64,000 nucleotides of DNA, taken from positions 17,149 through 81,148 of the forward strand of contig NZ_WTFF01000003.1 of NCBI RefSeq assembly GCF_019400985.1. The letters are read 5' to 3'. Made by a program: the position numbers and the translations under genes. How positions within the stretch are numbered: the first letter of the stretch is position 1; each line of letters begins with the position of its first letter. The DNA is from Streptomyces bambusae. Lineage in GTDB: Bacteria > Actinomycetota > Actinomycetes > Streptomycetales > Streptomycetaceae. The notes below the pieces were generated by a model. It had not been told where the DNA came from, searched no databases, and saw only the letters and a list, made by a program, of their open reading frames with translations. Shown here piece after piece: positions 41,779 through 52,117 of this stretch.

Positions 41779-41806
41779 TGTCGTGGCGGTCCCGCCGCGT
41801 CGTCAG

Positions 41807-44827
<3,021 letters not shown>

Positions 44828-44864
44828 CCCTCGCAGCTGACCCATGCATCTGACCTGCGGATCT

Positions 44865-44909
44865 CCCCCGCGGGCGCGCACCGCCCCGGCCGGCGCGCGC
44901 CCACGGGGG
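44865..44909 (+). terminator. Terminator after the cell-wall hydrolase gene
   Basis: CCCCCG-C-GGGCGCGC pairs with GCGCGCCC-A-CGGGGG, a 14-bp stem with one mismatch, starting 38 bp after the stop. Confidence 0.75.
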
Positions 44910-44985
44910 AGTAGCCCGGTGCGACGGCCTGCTCGCGGTACGTGAGGGCCCCCGGGCCGGGTTTGGTCCCGAGCGGGCCGGATCC

Positions 44986-45006
44986 GTACAGTTCCCCTTT
45001 TGGGGA
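44986..45006 (+). promoter_or_regulatory. Promoter with inverted repeat upstream of zinc-ribbon SDR
   Basis: TACAGT (44986-44991) is a likely -10, followed by TCCCC-TTTT-GGGGA (44993-45006), an operator-like palindrome at the expected transcription start, 62 bp before the gene. Confidence 0.45.
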
Positions 45007-45067
45007 CCACCCGCAGGACTTCCGCGACACGCGGGCGCGGACGAGCGATCGAGGAACGGCAGCGGCC

Positions 45068-46543
45068 ATGACGGTGACCGAAGACAACCAGGCATACGGG
45101 CCGGGCATCGACCCCGAGCGCATGGCCGTCTGCCTCAGCGTGCTCGAGGAGCTCGACAAGATCGAGGTCGACCACCCCGACGCCATCGCCGTCCGCCGCG
45201 CCACCGCCGGCATCTACCGCACGGTCAAGCAGCGCCGCCGCCAGGAGCGCCGCGCCGCGAAGACCGCCAACGACAAGGCCGTCACCGAGGCCACCGCCAC
45301 CGGTTCCGCGCAGCGCATCGACGACGAGACCGAGGGCATCCTGCCCTCCTCGGTCACCGAGGCCGGCCGGATCGCCGGGATACTCCAGCGCCCGCGCTCC
45401 TGCTACGTCTGCAAGACGCGGTACGTCGAGGTCGACTACTTCTACCACCAGCTCTGCCCGGACTGCGCCACCGAGAACCGCACCCGGCGCGAGGCCCGCG
45501 CCGACCTCACCGGCAAGCGCGCGCTGCTCACCGGCGGCCGGGCCAAGATCGGCATGTACATCGCGCTGCGGCTGCTGCGCGACGGCGCCCACACCACGAT
45601 CACCACCCGCTTCCCCAAGGACGCCATCCGCCGCTTCAAGGCGATGGAGGACTCGGCGGACTGGATGCACCGCCTGGAGGTCGTCGGCATCGACCTGCGC
45701 GACCCGGCCCAGGCCGTGGCGCTCGCCGACCAGGTCGCCGACGCCGGTCCGCTGGACATCCTCGTGAACAACGCGACGCAGACCGTGCGCCGGCTGCCCA
45801 CCGCGTACGCGGCGCTGGTCGAGGGGGAGACCGCCCCGCTGCCGGCCGGTGAGCTCCCCGCCCACCACGTCATCGGCGCCTTCAACTCCGGTGCGGTCGA
45901 CGGCCTGGCGGCGCTGCCCGTCGGGGTGAGCGGGCTGGAGGCGCAGAAGGTCGCCGACCTCGCCCTGGTCGCCGGCAACGCCAGCCTCGAACGGCACCTC
46001 GACGGCAGCGCCATCGACGCCGGCGGCCTGCTGCCGGACGTCGTCGAGAGCAACACCTGGGTGCAGACCATCGACCAGATCTCCCCGGTGGAGCTGCTCG
46101 AGACCCAGCTGTGCAACTACACGTCGCCGTTCATCCTGATCAGCAAGCTCCGGCCGGCCATGGCCGAGGCCGCCCGGCGGGCGGCCAGCGGGCGTGCGTA
46201 CGTCGTCAACGTCTCGGCGATGGAAGGCGTCTTCAGCCGCGGCTACAAGGGCGCGGGGCACCCGAACACCAATGCCGCCAAGGCCGCCATGAACATGGTG
46301 ACGCGGACCAGCGGCCAGGAGATGTTCCAGGCCGACCGCATCCTGATGACCTCGGTCGACACCGGCTGGATCACCGACGAGCGCCCGCACTTCGACAAGC
46401 TGCGGCTGGCCGAGGAGGGCTTCCACGCCCCCCTCGACCTGGTCGACGGCGCCGCGCGCGTCTACGACCCGATCGTCCGCGGCGAGGCCGGCGAGGACCT
46501 GTACGGCGTCTTCCTCAAGGACTACGCCCCCGCCAACTGGTAG
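45068..46543 (+). CDS. Short-chain dehydrogenase with N-terminal helical region and zinc-ribbon
   Basis: A 491-residue protein. Residues 1-90 are helical and basic (YRTVKQRRRQERRAAK), then RSCYVCKTRY...QLCPDCATENR (about 119-140) forms a CxxC...CxxC zinc ribbon, followed by an SDR domain: LTGKRALLTGGRAKIGMYIA for NAD(P), DILVNNATQ, and a later VNVSAMEGVFSRGYKGAGHPNTNAAKAA where Tyr and Lys are offset from the usual YxxxK. A 60-residue insert with acidic loops sits mid-domain. This fusion is conserved in actinobacteria as I recall, but its function is unknown to me. Confidence 0.82.
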   Translation: MTVTEDNQAYGPGIDPERMAVCLSVLEELDKIEVDHPDAIAVRRATAGIYRTVKQRRRQERRAAKTANDKAVTEATATGSAQRIDDETEGILPSSVTEAGRIAGILQRPRSCYVCKTRYVEVDYFYHQLCPDCATENRTRREARADLTGKRALLTGGRAKIGMYIALRLLRDGAHTTITTRFPKDAIRRFKAMEDSADWMHRLEVVGIDLRDPAQAVALADQVADAGPLDILVNNATQTVRRLPTAYAALVEGETAPLPAGELPAHHVIGAFNSGAVDGLAALPVGVSGLEAQKVADLALVAGNASLERHLDGSAIDAGGLLPDVVESNTWVQTIDQISPVELLETQLCNYTSPFILISKLRPAMAEAARRAASGRAYVVNVSAMEGVFSRGYKGAGHPNTNAAKAAMNMVTRTSGQEMFQADRILMTSVDTGWITDERPHFDKLRLAEEGFHAPLDLVDGAARVYDPIVRGEAGEDLYGVFLKDYAPANW

Positions 46544-46559
46544 ACCTCGGACGCCGGCC

Positions 46560-46588
46560 GGTGCCTACGCCATGCGGGCGTAGGCACC
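46560..46588. terminator. Bidirectional terminator overlapping the HD-domain gene end
   Basis: GGTGCCTACGCC (46560-46571) pairs perfectly with GGCGTAGGCACC (46577-46588) around ATGCG. It contains the stop codon and last seven codons of the HD-domain gene and lies 16 bp past the convergent SDR stop. Confidence 0.8.
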
Positions 46589-47293
46589 GGCCGCGACCAG
46601 TTCCAGCACCGGGCGCCAGTCCTCCAGCACGCCCGCGTCGAGCCCGACGACCTTGCCCGCGTCGTCGGCCTGGCGCAGGATCACCGCGGCCTGCGCGTCC
46701 GGGTCGGCCGCGAAGGCGCGCGCCTCGGCCCCGCCCATCGCCCCGCCCTGCACGGCGAGCGTGAGCCCGCTGCGCGGGGACAGCGTCCGCCCGGGCTCCA
46801 CCGCCGCCAGGTAGCGCTTGGCCGGCACGTGCAGCTCCACCAGCCGCGCGACCCGTCGGCCCAGCAGCGGCCGGACGGCCGCCGCCGCGTGCGCGGCATG
46901 GCCCGCGTCGTCCCCCGGCACCAGCAGATGGCCCAGGTCGTGCACGAGGCCGGCGACCTGGAGCTCCTTGTCGTAGGGGTGCGAGCGGCGCAGCAGCGCC
47001 GCGGTCTGCAGTCCGTGGTCGTGCAGGTCGACCGGGTCCCCGCTGCGGTCGGGCGTGTCCCACGTCCCGCGGCACGTGTGAAGCAGCTCCATCAGCTCCG
47101 CCACCGTCCCCACCGGCCTCACGGACCCCGCTGACCGCGCCGCCCCCACAGACCCCACGGCCCCCGCCGACCCCACCGAGCGTGTCGATCCCGCCGACCG
47201 AGTCGACCCCGCCGACCGAGTGGATCCGGCCGTCCCCGTCGGCCCGTCCGGCCCCACCGGCCCCACCGGCCCCGGTCCCTGGACTCGCGTCAC
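46565..47293 (-). CDS. HD-domain phosphohydrolase/oxygenase-like protein
   Basis: A 242-residue protein with an HD-type metal site: DLHDHGLQTAALL, LVHDLGHLLVPGDD and HAAHAAAAV. The core resembles PhnZ or myo-inositol-oxygenase-like mixed-valence diiron proteins as well as simple HD phosphohydrolases; which is unclear. GTG 47293 is supported by GGAGGGAG 5 nt upstream. The first 60 residues are a low-complexity Gly-Ser-Thr-Arg repeat (GSTRSAGSTRSAGSTRSVGS) with no predicted fold. The gene end is embedded in a terminator hairpin. Confidence 0.75.
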   Translation of the reverse strand: MTRVQGPGPVGPVGPDGPTGTAGSTRSAGSTRSAGSTRSVGSAGAVGSVGAARSAGSVRPVGTVAELMELLHTCRGTWDTPDRSGDPVDLHDHGLQTAALLRRSHPYDKELQVAGLVHDLGHLLVPGDDAGHAAHAAAAVRPLLGRRVARLVELHVPAKRYLAAVEPGRTLSPRSGLTLAVQGGAMGGAEARAFAADPDAQAAVILRQADDAGKVVGLDAGVLEDWRPVLELVAAGAYARMA

Positions 47294-47603
47294 CGCCGCT
47301 CCCTCCGTTCGTCCCGTCCCGCTCCGCCGTTCCCGCTGTCCACACGTCTGCCGGCGAGCCCATCACCCGTCGGCGACACACCGACGTGCGACTTCATGAA
47401 CGTGGGGCGAAAGCGAGGGGGCAACATGGATTTTACTTTCCCATCGAGCGGGGGCCCGCTCATATGTGTACTCTGATGCACACGGACGGCCCCACCAGAG
47501 CCACGCTCCGTATCGAGAGAAGACGGCGCCACCGCGCTCGGTTGCCCTGTTCCCTGCCCGGCGCGGCTCGCCCGACGGGTTACGCGACACAAAGGAGTGC
47601 GCG
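47294..47603. promoter_or_regulatory. Control region of the 58-residue gene
   Basis: No ORF of note. An unusually AT-rich patch GGATTTTACTTTCCCATC near 47427-47445 is followed by the inverted repeat GAGCGGGGGCCCGCTC (47446-47461) and TACTCT (47467-47472) as a possible -10. The transcript leader would be about 125 nt. Confidence 0.4.
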
Positions 47604-47780
47604 GTGACACCAGAACTGACGAAGCACGACCAAGGCCTGCTGGAGCGCCCCGAGCGCCGCGGCCGCCACCGCTCCGACCAGCTCGGCAGCCTGGAGGTGT
47701 GGGCCCGTTCCGCACCGATCCGGCTCGCCGGTTACGAGGACGACCTCGCCGAGCCGCACATCCTGCCCGGCATCGACTGA
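47604..47780 (+). CDS. Small conserved-looking protein (58 aa)
   Basis: GTG 47604 follows AAAGGAGTG, an excellent ribosome site. The peptide (TPELTKHDQGLLERPERRGR at the start, EPHILPGID at the end) is charged and soluble, with a central SLEVWARSAPIRLAGYEDD. Codon bias is normal for this genome and a strong terminator follows, so it is a genuine gene. I do not recognise a function. Confidence 0.7.
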   Translation: MTPELTKHDQGLLERPERRGRHRSDQLGSLEVWARSAPIRLAGYEDDLAEPHILPGID

Positions 47781-47788
47781 GCCTCCGC

Positions 47789-47823
47789 CGCGCCCCCGCC
47801 GCCCGACCGGCCGCGGGGGCGCG
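47789..47823 (+). terminator. Terminator after the 58-residue gene
   Basis: An 11-bp perfect stem CGCGCCCCCGC / GCGGGGGCGCG with a 13-nt loop, 8 bp after the stop codon. Confidence 0.8.
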
Positions 47824-47901
47824 CCGTGTACGCCCTGAGCGTCATCGCTGTCGGCGATCACGGCTTTCGCCGCCGCCCCGCGTGGCGGCAGGCTGGCCGG
47901 C

Positions 47902-48903
47902 ATGAAGCTCTTGATGCTGGGTGGTACCGAGTTCGTCGGGCGTGCGATCACCGAGGACGCCCTGGAGCGCGGCTGGGAGGTCACCGTCTTCCACCGCGGC
48001 CGCCACGCGCCCCCGCCGGGAACGGCCTCGCTGCACGGCGACCGCACCGCCCCCGACGGCCTCGCGGCCCTCGCCGACGGGGCGTGGGACGTCGTCGTGG
48101 ACACCTGGGGCGGCGCACCCACCGCCGTCCGCGACAGCGCCCGGCTGCTGCGCGGCCGGGTCGGCCGCTACGTCTACATCTCCAGCCGGTCCGTCTACGC
48201 CTACCCCGCGCCCGCCGGCCTGCCCGAGGACGGCCCCCTGGTCGACGGCTCGCCCGACGCCGGCCCGGTCGGGTACGCCGAGGACAAGCGCGGCGGGGAA
48301 CTCGCCGCCCTGGACGCCTTCGACGGCGAAGCCCTGCTCGTGCGCGCCGGGCTGATCCTCGGCCCGTACGAGAACGTGGGCCGGCTGCCCTGGTGGCTGG
48401 GCCGGACGGCCGCGGGCGGCCCGGTCCTCGCGCCCGGCCCGCAGGAGCTGCCGCTCCAGTACATCGACGTACGCGACCTGGCCCGCTGGACCCTGGACGC
48501 GGCCGAGGCGGGCCGGTCGGGCCCGTACAACGTGGTCTCGCCGTCCGGGCACGCCACGATGGGCCGCCTGCTGCGCGCCTGCGCCGCGGTCACCGGCGAC
48601 CGTGCCGAGCTGGTCTGGACCGACCCGCAGGCGATCCTGGACGCCGGGGTGCAGCCCTGGACCGACCTGCCGGTCTGGCTCCCGGCGGGTGAGCTGCACG
48701 ACTTCATGCACGGCGGCGACGTGGCCAAGGCGCTGGCGGCCGGCCTGGTCTGCCGCCCGGTCGAGGAGACCGTGGCGGCCACCTGGGCCTGGCTGCAGGA
48801 CATCGGCGGCACACCCCCGCAGCGCACGGACCGGCCGGCCCCCGGCCTGGACCCCGACCGGGAGGCGGCCCTGCTCGCGGGCGGCCGGGCGGCCGCGACT
48901 TAA
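47902..48903 (+). CDS. NAD-dependent epimerase/reductase-like SDR
   Basis: A 333-residue atypical extended SDR. LMLGGTEFVGRAITEDAL is the dinucleotide site, YVYISSRSVYAY the active-site strand, and GYAEDKRGGE replaces the usual YxxxK with a Tyr...Lys arrangement; LPLQYIDVRDLARW and PYNVVSPSGHATMG are family segments. CAGGCT then 7 nt before ATG suggests a leaderless transcript. It overlaps the lipase maturation factor gene tail to tail by four bases. Substrate unknown. Confidence 0.83.
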   Translation: MKLLMLGGTEFVGRAITEDALERGWEVTVFHRGRHAPPPGTASLHGDRTAPDGLAALADGAWDVVVDTWGGAPTAVRDSARLLRGRVGRYVYISSRSVYAYPAPAGLPEDGPLVDGSPDAGPVGYAEDKRGGELAALDAFDGEALLVRAGLILGPYENVGRLPWWLGRTAAGGPVLAPGPQELPLQYIDVRDLARWTLDAAEAGRSGPYNVVSPSGHATMGRLLRACAAVTGDRAELVWTDPQAILDAGVQPWTDLPVWLPAGELHDFMHGGDVAKALAAGLVCRPVEETVAATWAWLQDIGGTPPQRTDRPAPGLDPDREAALLAGGRAAAT

Positions 48904-50345
48904 GCCGGGGCGGAGTCGGTCGGCCGGGGCTCCGCCAGCCGGGCCGGCGGCAGGTACTCGCGCAGCAGCGTCCGGTGCCACCACGCGCCCGTCTCGCGCA
49001 GCTCCCGCCACGTGGTGAACCGGTAGCGGTACAACCGGGCCCGGACGTACACGGGCGGTGCGTCCGGGAACGGGTTGTGCCGCAGCAGCCGCAGCGTGTC
49101 GCGGTCCCCGGTCAGCAGCCGCTCCACGAACGGCCCGAACCAGTCGCGCGCGTAGCCGGGGGAGAGGGCGGCGAACCACATCAGCCAGTCCAGCCGCAGA
49201 TGGTACGGGGCGAACTGGCGCGGCATCCGGCCCAGTTCGGTCGGCTTGCCCTTGAACCCGTACTCCCGCCAGTCGCCGTCCGCGTGCGGCACCTCGTCCG
49301 CCGTGCCCTCCATCACGACCTCGTCCCGGATCCGTCCGACGGTGCCGAAGGCCCCGTACGTGTTGACCAGGTGGAGCACGTCGAAGGAGCGGTTCATCAC
49401 CTGGCGGCGCGAGATCATGTTCCGTACCGGGTGCCGGCTCAGGACGAGTACCAGCACGGTGACCGCGAAGACCAGCACCGCGTACCACAGCGGCGCTCCG
49501 CGCCCGGCCGCGGGCGGCGGCGGTCCGGCCAGGCCGGTGAAGTCCACGGCGGAGACGGCGACCGTGATCGTGATCCAGTTCAGCCAGGCGAAGTTGCCCG
49601 AGATCACCAGCCACAGCTGTGTGGCGATGATGGTGCCGGCCGCGATCGAGGCCACCGGCTGCGGGGTGAACAGGAACACCGGCACCAGGAGTTGCGTCAC
49701 GTGGTTGGCCGCGCACTCCACCCGGTGGACGGGCCTGGGCAGGTGGTGGAAGAACCAGCTCAGCGGGCCCGGCATCGGCTGGGTCTCGTGGTGGTAGTAC
49801 AGGCAGGTGAGCTTGCGCCAGCAGGCGTCCCCGCGCATCTTGATCAGCCCCGCGCCGAACTCCACCCGGAACAGCACCCAGCGCAGCAGCCACAGCACCA
49901 GCACGGGCGGCCCCACGTCGGCGTTGCCGAGGAAGACGGCGAGGAAGCCCACCTCCAGCAGCAGCGACTCCCAGCCGAAGGCGTACCAGGTCTGCCCGAC
50001 GTTCACGATCGACAGGTAGAGCAGCCACAGCAGGGCCCACAGCGCCATCGCGCCGCCCAGCGGCACCAGGTCGCCCGCCCCGGCCAGAAGCGCCGCGGCC
50101 ACCAGCGCCCCGGTCCAGGCGCAGCCGGCGAACAGCCGGTCGGAGTAGCGCAGTTGGAACAGGCTCGGGGCCCGCCGGAACGGCACGATCCGTACGTACT
50201 CGGGCACCGGCAGCATGCCGTTCGCCCCGATCAGCGCGCGGAACTGCAGGGCCGCCCCGACGAAGGCGACGAGGTAGACGCCGGCCAGGGCCCGCTGGAA
50301 GATCAGCCGGCCCAGCCAGTAGTCGGGCGCAGTGAACCAGTCCAT
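48900..50345 (-). CDS. Lipase maturation factor family membrane protein
   Basis: A 481-residue polytopic protein of the lipase maturation factor family. Distinctive parts are DYWLGRLIFQRALAGVYLVAF, WYAFGWESLLLEVGFLAVFLG, RWVLFRVEFGAGLIKMRGD, WRKLTCLYYHHETQPMPGPLSWFFH and a soluble tail with EYGFKGKPTELGRMPRQFAPYHLRLDWLMWFAA. The animal protein assists lipase folding; the bacterial role is not known to me. It is the third gene of a YndJ-DUF1990-LMF operon, 11 bp after DUF1990. Confidence 0.9.
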   Translation of the reverse strand: MDWFTAPDYWLGRLIFQRALAGVYLVAFVGAALQFRALIGANGMLPVPEYVRIVPFRRAPSLFQLRYSDRLFAGCAWTGALVAAALLAGAGDLVPLGGAMALWALLWLLYLSIVNVGQTWYAFGWESLLLEVGFLAVFLGNADVGPPVLVLWLLRWVLFRVEFGAGLIKMRGDACWRKLTCLYYHHETQPMPGPLSWFFHHLPRPVHRVECAANHVTQLLVPVFLFTPQPVASIAAGTIIATQLWLVISGNFAWLNWITITVAVSAVDFTGLAGPPPPAAGRGAPLWYAVLVFAVTVLVLVLSRHPVRNMISRRQVMNRSFDVLHLVNTYGAFGTVGRIRDEVVMEGTADEVPHADGDWREYGFKGKPTELGRMPRQFAPYHLRLDWLMWFAALSPGYARDWFGPFVERLLTGDRDTLRLLRHNPFPDAPPVYVRARLYRYRFTTWRELRETGAWWHRTLLREYLPPARLAEPRPTDSAPA

Positions 50346-50356
50346 CGACTCCAGTA

Positions 50357-51079
50357 TCAGCCGCGCGCGGCCAGCCCGCGCAGGATGCGGGTGCACCAGC
50401 GGGCGTAGCGCAGCTGGAGGAAGGGGACGAGCGGTCCGGCCAGCCGGGTGTACCAGACGCCGGGCCGGCTGAAGGCGGTGACCTCGAACCACACCGTGCC
50501 GTCCGCGGCCAGCTCGACGGTGAAGGACTCCTCGCCCGCCTCGGGGTGGCCGGCCAGCGTCCCGTAGGCGAAGCCGGCCCGGTCGGGCGCGTACGCCGTC
50601 CAGACCACCTCGCAGGGTGCATTGATCCGCAGCGGGCCGAAGCCGATGTCGATCTCCACCCGGGTCCCGGGCCGGACCGAGGCGTGGTCGGCCCGGACGG
50701 AGAAGCCCGTGGCCCGGTGCATGGCCAGCGTGGTCACGGCCGTGCCGGCCGCCTCGAAGACGGCCTGCCCGCGGCCGATCGCCGCCCGGTGGTGCAGGTG
50801 GTGGTACCCGTCGGGCAGCGGCCGGCGGGCGGTCGCCCCGCGGTCGGGATAGTTCGGGCCCGAGGAGCGCCGGAGCCCGGGGCCGGCGGGCCGGTCGTGG
50901 CGGCCGTCGCGGCCGTCGTGGCCGTCGCGGTACGGGCGGCCCGGGGTGCCGGGCCCGTCGGGGCGGGTGCCTCCGGCTCCGGGGTGGGTGCTTCCGGCTC
51001 CGGAGTGGGTGGTCCCGGTGCCGGAGCGAGTGCTTCCGGCAGCCGGGCGGGCGCGTCCGTCACCGATCAGTCGGGTCAT
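50357..51079 (-). CDS. DUF1990 family protein with repetitive N-terminal extension
   Basis: A 240-residue protein. The DUF1990 domain covers about residues 70-240 (GYHHLHHRAAIGRGQAVFEAAG, VEIDIGFGPLRINAPCEVVW, GFAYGTLAGHPEAGEESF, FSRPGVWYTRLAGPLVPFLQLRYARWC). The first 70 residues are a Gly/Thr/His/Arg repeat encoded by 21-bp units (about 50966-51050), absent from the core family as far as I recall. ATG 51079 overlaps the YndJ stop. It acts with YndJ and LMF in one operon; function unknown, perhaps lipid-related. Confidence 0.83.
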   Translation of the reverse strand: MTRLIGDGRARPAAGSTRSGTGTTHSGAGSTHPGAGGTRPDGPGTPGRPYRDGHDGRDGRHDRPAGPGLRRSSGPNYPDRGATARRPLPDGYHHLHHRAAIGRGQAVFEAAGTAVTTLAMHRATGFSVRADHASVRPGTRVEIDIGFGPLRINAPCEVVWTAYAPDRAGFAYGTLAGHPEAGEESFTVELAADGTVWFEVTAFSRPGVWYTRLAGPLVPFLQLRYARWCTRILRGLAARG

Positions 51080-51954
51080 CGGAGGATCTCCTTGCGGTCG
51101 CGGGTCAGCCGGTGCCAGGCCAGCAGCGAGCACACGGCGAAGCCGAGGGCGTTTCCGAGGCCGTGGGTGGCGGCCATCCAGGTCAGGGTCGGGTGCACGA
51201 CTCCGGTGGCCTCCCCGAGCGCCCACCACAGGGCCAGCAGCATCGTGGCCACCAGGACGGCGGCCGAGACCGCCAGCAGCGCACGTACCGTCCGGCCCCG
51301 GACCCCGGGCCGGATCTCCCGCCAGGTCAGCAGGGCCACCGCCCACATCCCGGCGGTCAGCACCACGGCGCCGGCCAGCTCGGCCCAGTCGTCGACGAAG
51401 TATCCGGCGAGCACCAGCAGCGTGCCCGCCGGGACGCTGTACGCCGCCCGGTGGGCCCCCGGTCCCGGCCGGGCCGCCCGGCACACCAGCCCCGCCACCA
51501 GGGCGGCGGCGAATCCGGCGAAGTGGAAGTGCGGCACGGTCAGCGCCAGGATGTCGAGCTCGAATCCGAAGAGCTCGTACCCGGCGCGCTCGGCGACCAG
51601 GGCGGTTCCCGCCACCGCGGGCGAGCAGAGCGCGGTGAGCACCGCGATCTCGGGCGGTGCGAGCGACCTGGAGCGCAGCAGCCGGGCCGGGGCTCGCAGG
51701 GCCAGGCCGGCGGTGGCCGCCGCGTAGAGTACGGCGAGCGCGGTCGCGGCTGCGCCGCGCGGCAGCCACAGGCACACCGCGCCGGGCGCGGCGAGCAGCG
51801 GCCAGATCCGGGCGAGGGCGCGCAGCCGGTCCGGGTCGGCGGGAGCGTGCGGCCCCGTCGCGGGGCCCGGGCCGGCCGGGGCGATCAGCCGGAGTCCTGC
51901 GGGTACGACGGCCAGCATGCCCAGGGTGACGATCAGATTCACCAGCACCGTCAC
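51076..51954 (-). CDS. YndJ-like polytopic membrane protein
   Basis: A 292-residue protein with about nine helices. LALTVPHFHFAGFAAALVAGLV, with its conserved His pair, is characteristic of the YndJ family, and HPTLTWMAATHGLGNALGF near the end is another shared segment. GTG 51954 was chosen because GGGGAG lies 6 nt upstream; a start at 51972 would place that site inside the gene. It is the first gene of the YndJ-DUF1990-LMF operon, beside the TTGAAC operators. Confidence 0.82.
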   Translation of the reverse strand: MTVLVNLIVTLGMLAVVPAGLRLIAPAGPGPATGPHAPADPDRLRALARIWPLLAAPGAVCLWLPRGAAATALAVLYAAATAGLALRAPARLLRSRSLAPPEIAVLTALCSPAVAGTALVAERAGYELFGFELDILALTVPHFHFAGFAAALVAGLVCRAARPGPGAHRAAYSVPAGTLLVLAGYFVDDWAELAGAVVLTAGMWAVALLTWREIRPGVRGRTVRALLAVSAAVLVATMLLALWWALGEATGVVHPTLTWMAATHGLGNALGFAVCSLLAWHRLTRDRKEILR

Positions 51955-51986
51955 CGTGGACTCCCCTCCCACTGCGGTCGAACTCC

Positions 51987-52041
51987 TTGAACGCGTTCAA
52001 CTCGCAAGCGTGAGCGTAGAGCCTCTCTTGAACATGTTCAA
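51987..52041. promoter_or_regulatory. Paired TTGAAC-N2-GTTCAA operators
   Basis: TTGAACGCGTTCAA (51987-52000) and TTGAACATGTTCAA (52028-52041) are perfect 14-bp palindromes with centres 41 bp apart, about four helical turns. They lie between the divergent YndJ operon and the DUF6777-like lipoprotein gene. Palindromes like this are typical TetR-family operators; no regulator gene is adjacent. Confidence 0.75.
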
Positions 52042-52117
52042 GCCCGGATCTCGGCTTGCGGCCGTTGCGGACATACGGCAGACAGGAGGGAGCAACCGGG
52101 GCGAAAGGGAGAAGAAC

